Shown here in pieces: positions 1-10,500 of a stretch of 64,000 nucleotides of DNA. A program made the translations under genes and the position numbers. Source of the stretch: Gyrodactylus bullatarudis (lineage: Eukaryota; Platyhelminthes; Monogenea; Gyrodactylidea; Gyrodactylidae); NCBI GenBank assembly GCA_012064415.1, contig SSNU01000052.1, positions 468,586 through 532,585 of the forward strand, written 5' to 3'. The notes under the pieces are model-generated. The model was not told the DNA's origin and ran no database searches. It saw only the letters and a program-made list of their open reading frames with translations. Position 1 is the first letter of the stretch. Each line of letters begins with the position of its first letter.

Positions 1-1789
1 TTATGAAATTAACATTCGTGACCATCAAGGATATTTCCTCGTGAAAATAATTTTGCTATTTTTCTGCTATTCAAAATCGAATGCTATTTTTCCTCAAATT
101 AATTGCTATTCTTTTTGCTATTTCTCCGGGCTAAGCCCTTGTCATATAAATGGTGACATGAGAACAAATCTTATTTTTCTAGATTTCGATCATCTCTTCA
201 TTTGAATCAAGCTGTTTCCAAAGCGTCTCAATCTCGTAATAAGGCCTGCTCTGAAGGTTTTTGATTGGTCGAAGGAAAATTTTAAGCTTGGGATATTATT
301 TAACCTCATTTGTTCCATAATTGAATGTCTGATCACACGTTTGGATGCAATGTTCTGTCTTACCCAAACGAAAATTATTTACTTACAAGTAGTGCATATC
401 ATATTTTTCATATGCTATAATTTTTGAAAATTATGCTATTGTTTTCTGAAAAATTCTATTTTGTGAACGCCCTAGTGATTTGAAACTGAATTTTTTTCTA
501 CAGTAGCTTCATGTATCTTAAATGACTAACACATCCAAAGACAAGCGAGAACTTATTATAATGTAATTAGGGATCTTCGGTAAGTCTTACACCTTCTCCG
601 AGAATCGAATCATCTTGATATATTTTTGCTCAATTATAATTTGAATTAGTTTTATAATAAAAATCTAAACCTTAAAAATGTGAAAGAATTCTGGAAACTC
701 AAATTCGTACTCTTTCAATTATTGACATTTTTTGAAATAATCATTCCAACTTTATATTAATAAGCTTTAAGTATTTATTGACGTTGTTCGCTTGCTGCCT
801 AACTATGTTGTATTCTGGCTTGTATTGGTCTATCTGTATAAAAAAAAGGAGAGAAAGGTGTAGTATTTCTTAAAAAATAAGGATAATTAAAATTACAGTG
901 ATTGTTATAGTAATCAGAATTATTAGAGTAATAACTCTGATAATATAATTCATCACTTGAAAGAACATTAAAACTAAGATAAGAATAAAAACATTTAGAT
1001 TACCCTGATAAAAATAGTTGGGACTCACACAATATTTCGAATACATGTCGTATTCTTCTTCTGGCGTGAGATTTTAAGATACTTAAACCCTGTGTGTCCA
1101 ATCAAAACATTAAACCAATCAGATTTCTTCTCAACTTTAATCAATCAATTCTAACCAACGATTTCCAGTATCCGTCTTATTACCATTAACAACCTCGTTT
1201 AGTTTAATCTCTATAGACTCCAAAATCATACTTTTATACTTATTTCTCATGTTTCCTAGACTTCTCACGTCATTAAAATCTATAATATGATCTGGATTAT
1301 CAGCCCAGTGTTTAGCTAATGCTGACTTGTCTACCTGTTAGAATTGATTGATTAAAATTGAGAAGAAATCTGATTGGCAAGCGAACAACGTTATAGTCAA
1401 TCTATGCCGAACAGCTCCCTGAAGAACTACTTGATTCAAAATTAGGTATTTAGACAAAAAGTGCTCTTAAATCATAGTTAGGTAGTTTAAAATGTACTTT
1501 TAGAAATTATAAAAGATGAACAGTTCCAGTCCATTATTATTCGGATTGAATTTTCACCTAATTTCTTATCAATTTCTTATTAGTTTTTTTTGAGCAACTA
1601 CCCTGATAAAAATCATTTGATAATTATTCTGCCAGGAAAATACAAACGTTCGATCGTTATTTCAGGAAGAGAAAAAAACTATCTACATTTTATGCGAAGA
1701 AATATTGACTATCAGTCGTTCATAGATGAAACAAATAGATTAAGTTTGCCAGAATAGATTTTGGAAAAGAAATTTTTTTTTTTTGATTT
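1..1789. other. Intergenic AT-rich stretch without a recognisable gene
   Basis: No frame with convincing protein similarity was seen. The stretch is AT-rich and contains the inverted-repeat structure at 777-1391, listed separately. It ends at the decayed 3' end of the transposase pseudogene. Confidence 0.6.
777..1391. repeat. Nested inverted repeat, probable small foldback/MITE element
   Basis: Two inverted-repeat pairs lie one inside the other. The inner arms, 1115-1155 and 1337-1377, are 41 nt each and reverse complements with one mismatch seen. The outer pair is shorter: about 15 nt ending in gttgttcgcttgc at 781-795 matches its reverse complement at 1377-1391. A nested TIR arrangement of this kind is typical of non-autonomous foldback elements. 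No transposase frame lies inside, and no clear target-site duplication was found. Confidence 0.55.
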
Positions 1790-2440
1790 TGAGGATAATT
1801 CGATAACTGAGGTTTCAGAGAAAAACGGAATTCTATACGCTGTGTATCATGGCCCTTGTCGCTGACAAACTCATACTTGTGACACACTGTATGATGCTCG
1901 TAGCCTTCATTTTGAAGACATTTGTAGGACTTAAATTCATCAGAAATAATAATGGATCCTGATAAGATTCGTTTATCAATGATTGCAAGGAGTGTGTCCT
2001 TCTTTCGATCAGGAACAGTTGTCATCAACGCCACCAAAAACCCATACATCTTCGTTGACTAGGGTATGCCCACGGTGGTATTTTCTTGAAACAAAGTGAG
2101 ACTCATCAATTTGACAAACGACTTTATCTCCACCAATTTTGACATCTTCAAGGATCACTCTCTCTGTGTAGATATCTCTAACGAAATTTCGCCAGTCTAC
2201 AGCAGTTGGCCTTCCTATATTGAGCTCCTCCATCATATTTTGTAGAGTATTGGTTTCCTTCCTTCCATTCTAATAATTTGTAGGATTTTCCATAACTCGA
2301 GTTTGGATCCTTCGAAGAATGTATCTGAATTAAATTATTTAAGAGAAAAAACATACTTTTCCTTATCGACTCTAAGTACTTGCACTTAGGACATCTGAAA
2401 CAATAACCATCAGACTGGTAACTGATCTTTTAACTTTAAC
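1790..2440 (-). pseudogene. Broken Merlin (IS1016/ISXO2-like) DDE transposase
   Basis: Minus-strand pieces together resemble the ISXO2-like/IS1016 transposase, the enzyme of eukaryotic Merlin DNA transposons. An N-terminal zinc-ribbon piece reads DGYCFRCPKCK near 2372-2410. It continues across a putative 32-nt GT-AG intron (2325-2356) into FFEGSKLELWKILQIIR. A second piece (2009-2236) has NIGRPTAVDW and the first catalytic aspartate in CQIDES. A third (1790-2049) has the second aspartate in IISDEFKSY and a candidate glutamate in HDTQRIE. The pieces are in different frames, with shifts near 2260 and 2030, so the copy cannot encode an intact enzyme. The family assignment rests on motifs seen by eye. 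Terminal inverted repeats were not located. Confidence 0.8.
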
Positions 2441-4521
2441 CTTTTTTAGAATAAGATTTCCAAAAGAATGTGGAACAGTTGGATGTTAGAGTAGTGTAAT
2501 GAGTAAGTACATCCAGATGATCACTAGGCTTGTTATTTGTTTGTTTTGGACGCCCTACTCAGTCATCAAACTTGAGAGAAAGCTATTTTTAGATAAAAAT
2601 AAATTTCAGTGAAAAATTATAAGTTTTTTTTTTGAAATCAAACATTTTTTTTCATATACAGAATTATAATGATTAATGATTGTAGAAATAAGAGAACAGA
2701 GAAAGAGTGTTCAATGTGCCCGGTGTGGAAGGGTTTGGATATCTTTTGATCCGAAATTATGTACGATCAACCAAGCATAGAGAATTCTTCAGCAAAAGAG
2801 GTCTTTCGAATGAATTTTTTAATTATTTTTGCTCAGAAAATTTAAGGTCAGTATAGAAACCCTACTCATAAGTATGATGATGATTTCGAAAACTAAATTT
2901 AAAAAGGAATAGGGTAATTTTTGGTTCATAAGCCACAGGTCTAACTGATAGTGATAAATAGACTCTACCTCTGTTAGTTAATTAATAATAGTATTTAATA
3001 AATACTTTCACGATGTGAAAATTTTTGTACATTTCCATTGGTTGAGCTGATTATAATCCAAAAAGCAATGGGGTCACATCTCATTTATGCCTGTTCAGAA
3101 ATTAATCAATTTGTAAAATTTCCTCATGAGTTTAGATTCTAAACTTTAGAACCAAATAATATTCTTGATGAAGTTCGGCAATATTATCGCTCAAAATTTG
3201 AATTGATTATTCCCTGAATATTGATAAAGATAAAAAATATTGGCAAAATTTTTATTTTTAAAATGCTTCAACTATTGTGACAACACAAGATCAGTATGTT
3301 GTTGAGAGCACATAAACTTTATATCAACAAAGAAATCAATTAGTTGTTCATGTGGCTCAGTGTAAATTGGTCAGACAACTCGAATGCTTGGAGAAAGAGT
3401 CAGGAAACATTTAAGGCCAAATCACAACAGTGCAGTTCAGTACCATCTCAAAGAAACATAGCATGTCGCAGATGAGTCAAACCAAGAAGATTAAAATTCA
3501 GTGAAAAATCACTTTTGAATTAAGCTTAATAACTTCGATACTAGGAATAAGTTATTCCGAATAACACAAACTCATACGATGTATAAGTGGAAATTTAGCA
3601 TCAGATTTGCACCAGGAATGTATTTTAATTGATCTATTTAACCAAAAATTGTTGCTAATTTTGCAAGAAAATTTCACTCGCAATTTCAAATGCTTTTCAA
3701 GCTTCAGAACGATTTTCAAATAGGCCTAACAGAGTTAAGTTTTCCGCTCTTTTGAACAGTATAAACCTTTTTCCCTCTTAAAATTCGACTCATGTGATGC
3801 CTATTTTTGCAAATTTCGCTTTTTCACATTTTCTCAATTTTTACCCAAACCTTGAAAGATAGGAAAATGCCTGACTAGCAAAAATATAGCATGATAGTAA
3901 ACTTAGATATTTTGTGATATATTATCAAAAAAGAATCGTGAAAAAATGTTTTTAAATTATTGGAAAGGGCTTATGTTCACATCTTTTTTACCAAATTTCG
4001 TATCAAGTGTTTAAAGCTTTTCCACTCGGAATAAAGACAATGAAAAATTAAATTTAGATAAAAATTAGATTTATAGTAAAAGAAATTACACTTATATTTT
4101 GTACAAGGAATCTCTCATTTTTTGAGCAGTAAAACAAACAAATAACATGTACGAACACACTATTTGTAGTCATTTAAAAAAATAGCATAAATTTTGTTCA
4201 AATAATAATAATAATAATGAGTTGTTAGTAGAAAACTAATCTGATAAAAATCAATCTTTCTCGAGGACCACTACTGAAAAGGAGAAGTAGTGGTTTTGTG
4301 ATTTGAAAAGAAAATGATTGTAAAACACTCTAGTGTTAGATGGGAAATGATCAAGGAGATAAATGCATTAAAATATGGAAGAACATGAATTCGTTCAGGA
4401 AAAAAAGGACAGGGAATATTGTACAGGCGGGGGGTAAATTGATTTTTGTCTAAATATGGCCAAGAACAGGAAATATAATCCTCAAAATCATATGGACTAC
4501 TTTTGATTCAATTGAATTATA
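2441..4521. other. Intergenic repeat-rich stretch downstream of BAZ1A
   Basis: Apart from the Penelope endonuclease relic at about 3345-3460, no coding sequence was recognised. It includes the 3' flank of the minus-strand BAZ1A gene, whose stop is at 4522. No canonical polyadenylation hexamer was found close to that stop. Confidence 0.5.
3345..3460 (+). pseudogene. Penelope-like element GIY-YIG endonuclease relic
   Basis: One plus-strand frame reads CSCGSV, a stop, then IGQTTRMLGERVRKHLRP. This is the GIY-YIG endonuclease core of Penelope-like retroelements (consensus C-x-C-x-x-x-YIG-x-T-x-R-x-L-x-x-R-x-x-x-H). The tyrosine codon of YIG is replaced by TAA. It matches the better-preserved copies near 46.1 kb and 57.2 kb. 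The rest of the element, including the reverse transcriptase, is not recognisable, so this is a dead fragment. Confidence 0.75.
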
Positions 4522-7500
4522 TTAAATTTGTATTTTCTTGGGAATTTTTCTTGTCCTGAGAAGAGGTTTATCTGTGGAAACATCTTCGTTGAACTTTTGA
4601 TCGATGAAATTTTTCAGGTCTATAGCGCATTGATGCAGACGACTGCCCTCTCGATTTAATGTAATCCATCGTTGTAGAAGAATCTTTAGCTGTGGAATTA
4701 TTTGCAGGGGTCCATTTGGGAAGCCATCGCGTAAGAGACAATCTTGGAGACCATTCAAGTCTTGTGCGTATAATTTGGCATTCTTATTTTTCTTTTCAAA
4801 TTCATCATGATAGTTGTAAGACTTGGAGAGACCGCACTTATTCAATGGTTTTGCTGAAGGCAGGGCCATGAGCTCTTTCATGAATTCAATTGCAGAATTT
4901 TTATCGTTGACAACATTTGGCTTGTTCTCTTTGAGATCTTGAGAAGTTTCCAAAATTTGACCATTCTTCTTCTTTCTAGTTGATCCAGTTGTCTCTGACG
5001 GTGTTGATTGAGAAGAAATTTGATTTTGTTTAGCCTTTGATGCAATGGGAGCAATTATTATTTTTTTAGTTTCATTTTCATCACCAATTGATGTTCGACT
5101 TATAGAACGTTTCTTTGAATTTTTAATCGAAATAGCATTTTGATCAGGAAGGGTATTTTCGTTTGCAATCGATTTACTAACCAGTGACTTTTTATCTTGG
5201 TCAGAAGAAGAGGTTTTTTCCAGAGATTTTTCGATTTCCTTGTATTTCAAAGGAAGCTTGTCGAGAGAATCTTTCCATTTGGAATCAAAACCAGCGAGCT
5301 TTTTACATGCTTGACAGGACAAGAGAGAAGATTGGAAAATTTCTGAGGCATCTGAGTATTTCTGATTGTTTGAATTGGAAAATGCAGTGAATTGGCCAAG
5401 TAAGAGAGCTGCTTTTGGATTGATTTGATTATTGCTATTGTTCCAAGAAGATTTTTTACGAACAGATACGTTTCCTGTTCCTCTATTAGCACGTGGATTT
5501 GAGTCGACCAGGCAGGAATAATGGAAGGGGCATGCACATGTAGAACAACGAATAAATCCTAAAAATGTCAACGTGTTAAATTGAGACTCAAGAGAATTCG
5601 AGGTCTTGTAAGAAGAATTTTCATTAAAAGGCAAATGACAGGAAGAACAAATGATTTCTGGAAGAGGATTGATGTCAGCATAATTGTGCATATTAGATTT
5701 GATGCCTTTAATCATAATTGCTGTTTTTCTAGCGGCTCTCTCAAGGGTTCGTGATAAAAGATGGACTTCTGATGCTGATTTTGCATTTATAACACACGAG
5801 ATCCATCGTTGGAGGCCGTTAGTTTGACGATGACATTGGAGGGCAATTTGAGATTCACAATCATCCTGCGATAAGAAAAGGAGAATAAATTTTAAAAATA
5901 AAAAACATTCTTTTTGCATCAAAATTACCGATTCGAGTTTATTCGAAGTGAGAAGAGCTTCACGAAATTGAGAATTTTTGATAAAAAACAAGAATGCAAG
6001 TCCACCGCGGAGAGTTTTATCTTCTGAACCTGTAAATTGTAAATGATTATTCAAATTTTTGTTTAATTTTCAATTGTATATTAAAACTTACTCATTGATC
6101 CAGACAAGTAAAACGGATTTACACTGAGGAAAATTTTCAACAGTTTTCGGCAACATCTCTTAACACTAAAGGAAAAACAGTTTAAATAAGAGGAAGCTAT
6201 CAAGATTAGCTTGAATATTTCTTACTCGTCGTGAAAATCATGATTCAAAAAGTCTTTTATTATTTTTATTTCATCTGGCATGAAAAGATTTTCAAAATCT
6301 GTTTCAAAATTAACAAAATTATTAGTTTTACGAGTGAGGCGCTGTTTCAATTGAGATAAATTCCGATTGAGCCATGATACAAGTATTTCTTGAGACGTTT
6401 TTCTTTGGTCAGGCATTACCTCGACATCTGATTCCAAGCGAGACTTTTTGATTTCACTTGGTTCAGAAATATCAACGGATTCTTTTTCCTCGTTCTTAAC
6501 ATCTACCATCTCAGTTGAAAGATTTGATTTTTTTGACGGCAGAAAGAAATCCAGAGGGCATGATTTCATTGAGCGAAGGATGATTGAGCGATAATTGTTG
6601 ATTGAATGGCGGAGTTTTTGTTCTCTAATACCACGTGGATTGAGACAAACCTGTTGAGAGATGAAGAGATTAATTTTTTGGTTTAAGACGAAACCCAAGC
6701 AAAATTACCTCTAATTTTTTGAGAAGATTTACAATAGCATTGTGGTTATATTCTTCATTCATGATAATACATTCATCAGGATATAGGATTGACCATTTTT
6801 GGTTATCTGATGAGAGGGAATAATCATAAACTTGTTTCACAGCCGGATGCCTCAAATGTTCTTCTTGGTTAGTGGGTATATCCTAAATTAAAAAGTTTAA
6901 TATTTATATTTGAAATAAGCATCAAACCTACTCACTGGATTACTCAGTGATCTTAAGAATTCCAAATCAATTTTATCCCTGTGAAATTTGATGGGGAATT
7001 CAGCTGATAACTGATTTAGCATTGCTTCTCGTTTACCGATTTCTCCTGTTTTTACTAAAAAAGGAAGAAATATTTAATTAGGAGAATGATTGTGAATAAT
7101 ACTTTCTATCTGAATGCATTACATTAATGATTCAGAGGCGGTAGGGATATGGAAGAGATGTGTATTGTCCTTGGGAAGGTGGGATTTTACTTTCTCTCGT
7201 GCACATGAATTATAAAATTAGGTCAATAGGAGGAATTATTATTTTCTTTTGAGAAAATTATCAACTCAAAATTCGAGCTATTTTATAGAAAAGTTTTCAA
7301 ATAACAAAAAAACTAACTTAGATAGTTTGCATTGACACCAAAATTAGCATAATTTCCATTAGACTCAATCTCTTTGAGTAACTTTGTGGAGTTATCTAAA
7401 ACCTCTTCGCAATTCATGCCAAGTGTAAGGTTTTGTGGAATTTGTTTGACAAGAACCTTCATAGGTCGCTTCTTCCTCTTTCGGCCATTGTGATCATAAA

Positions 7501-10500
7501 CAGATCCTAACTCTCCGTGAATAATCTCTTCAGGTGGGGGCTCTATCAGTAGAGCAGGTATTGATAAAACTAACCAATAAGTTCGGTGTAGTCTATCTTG
7601 TCCGAGAGGTGTCATGTTCCCTTTGCTCGTTAAATCAAATATTGTTTCCCAGAAGAGGACATCTTTTTGAAGTTCTGTCTCAATGGGCGGCTTTCTATAA
7701 TTTTAAAGTTAATTTTAATTCATCAAATAGAATAGAGATTTAAAACAATAAAAATGGATAGAAATCAGTTATTAAATTATAAGACAATATAAATTAGGGT
7801 TTAGAGGCATTTAGATATTTGAATGAACAGGAAAAAGAATAAAAATATCATAAATTGACTGCTCAAACAATTCTTAACAGATATTTCCTTCCATCACGTA
7901 GATAAATCATCTCATTAAGAAGTTAACTTGACATAAATGGAATAATAAAAAATGATAATATATTCACGAATGGGAATGATGATTTAAGACTCGATTGAAT
8001 TTGGAGTAACAGTAATGTCAAGCATTTCTTATTTGGAGATCTCATTTCAAAAATTAATTAAACTTCTTTATAAGGAAGGTTTGACACATCGAATCGGAGA
8101 TCTTCCGGATGAATAAATTAAGTTTACAATGATAATTGAAAGAATAAAGAAGAAAAGAATACATATAAAAGACTAACTCATTAGCTATGGAGGCTGGTGT
8201 AAGTTTATAGGAACTGTTGCCTCCATTGTCGATTGGCGTCTTTTTAACAATGGGACTCTTCCCAACAACTCCTTTGGATTTCCCCTGAAAAAGGTAAAAA
8301 TTGATTATAAAAATAGGAGAACTGATAACAATTATGGAATAGAAAACAATTATAATTCAAAGAAAACCGAGAGAAAATGTAATCTTTCTTGGGGAAAAGT
8401 ATTGATGTATGCATCAGTAACTGCATTCAAATTTTATAATTTTATAGAGGGAAAATTAATAAAGAATATACGCAAAGATTTTTGAAAAAAATTCTTATCC
8501 ATCAATGAGCAAGAATGTATCTGATTTAACTGTTGATATTTCCAACTCAGAGGACTAAAATTCTGAGTAATAAAAATAAGTTTCTCTTTCACGATAAGAA
8601 TAGTTTCCAATTTATAAGTTGAGGTGAAACAACAATACACTGAAAATATTTATAAAAAAATTTTATATAGTCAAAAAGAAATGTTTAACAAAATAGAAAA
8701 ATTTATTAAAACTTGAATCAATATTAGAATTCTCGGTCATTGATCATCCCGAGTTTTGATAAATTTTAGGGGTATTTACCGTTATGGTCTGTCTGAGAAT
8801 GATTATTTCCGTTATGGTTAGTCAAATAACACAGTGTTATTGTGATGAATAATATCAATTTCCAATAAAATTTATTAGAACTTAGGTCAATATTAGCATT
8901 CTCAGCCATGGTCATCCAAACGTTTCGACGGTGATTGTCTTCATACGCCTTCTTCAGTGGTACGGCGAGTTTGTCAAAAAACAAATTACTATTTATATAC
9001 TTTCATGATCTCATACCTACCTATGGTTTGTTTTTCTAAATAAATTTTTCTGTTATAGTAATTTTTACAATATTATTTCTTTTATGGTTCTGATGAATAA
9101 ATGCTATTGGCTAATCCAAAACGTTCCCAACATTATTTCATGTATAAATATATATCGATAGTCAGTGTTTAGTCTGAAGAGAACCGACGAAAATAAAGCT
9201 TTATTCTCCAAAACTATCTTTCGTTCGTTCTTAACTCCAGCATGACTCCAAGTCAGCAACCCAAAAATATCTTCGAGGAAATCAGGCAACTTATGTCTTC
9301 CAATATTATTTCTTTTATGGTTCGTCAGGCCTTGTTTGTTTTACTGTTATGGTCTGTTTATATATCTGTTACGTGCAATGTAGAAACTAAAAACAGTGTA
9401 TACACTGTTCGTTTGCATGAACAATGTAGAAACTCTACATTACACGTAACATATCTATCTTTTCTTATTCAACAACAATCTTATATTTCAATAATAATAA
9501 ATACAATAGCAGACCTAACCAATCAGAATTATTTAAAACCTTAATTTTTTTGGAAAAATTAACTGTTGAGATTGATCTCAAGTATTTACAATTAGCTATA
9601 CAAATCTACTATAAAAACTATCATTAAAAAGAGCTATGTTTTCTTATCTGGATTCTGTTATTGCTGCTTTTCGAAAATTTAAGAGTCTCAAAAGAAATGA
9701 AATAGATTCCCGACAAAAATTGCCTGACGAACCATCAAAGAAATACTTACTATAACAGAAAAATATATTTAGAAAACAAACCATAATGGAAATTAATATC
9801 ATTCCTCACAATAAAACTGTGTTATTTGACTAACCATAACGGAAATAATCATTCTCAGACAGACCATTTTAGAAGAATACCATGTCCGAGAGACCATAAC
9901 GGTAAATACCCCTAAATTTTATTAAAAGACTAATTTTATAGATATTTTCTTACCTAACCTAAAAATATGTACAAAAATCTGCATTCCTTTAAAGATCATC
10001 AGTGGGTTTTACTTAAAAAATGATCAAGCTATAAAAAGGTTTAAAACAATAAAAGTGAAATTTTAAAAATAAATTTTGTGAATCATATCCATACATGAGA
10101 TTTAAATACTTTAGGTTAATGATTAGATTGAATTTGATTGGTTGATAACCAATGGTTATGTTAAAAAAGGAATTGAATAGAAAAATTTTTATCCCAGAGA
10201 ATTTATCAATGAGAATTGAGACAAAAGAAAATTCGAAATTTAAGTAATTTTTATGATCCATCTTTTTTCGGAAATTAATGGATCTGAGTTTTATTTTAAG
10301 AGATTTCGATATTTTCTAGAAAGAAGAATCAAATTTACTGTGTACTAAAGTACATCTTAGACTTTGAGAAATCGTTAATCGCCTTAAGACAAAGAAGGTT
10401 TATGTTAAAATCGGTGAAATCAAAAATAAATATCAACATGTTGAACATAAATTGCGTGTATCAATTGTTGAGTGGAATTTTATAATAGTTCATCGTTAAT

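Noticed and set aside
5866..5928. 63 in-frame codable bases between BAZ1A exons 16 and 17
   Set aside because: The segment is open and a multiple of three, so it could be retained, but it starts GTAATT, ends CGCAG and encodes a hydrophobic run unlike the flanks. It was treated as an intron.
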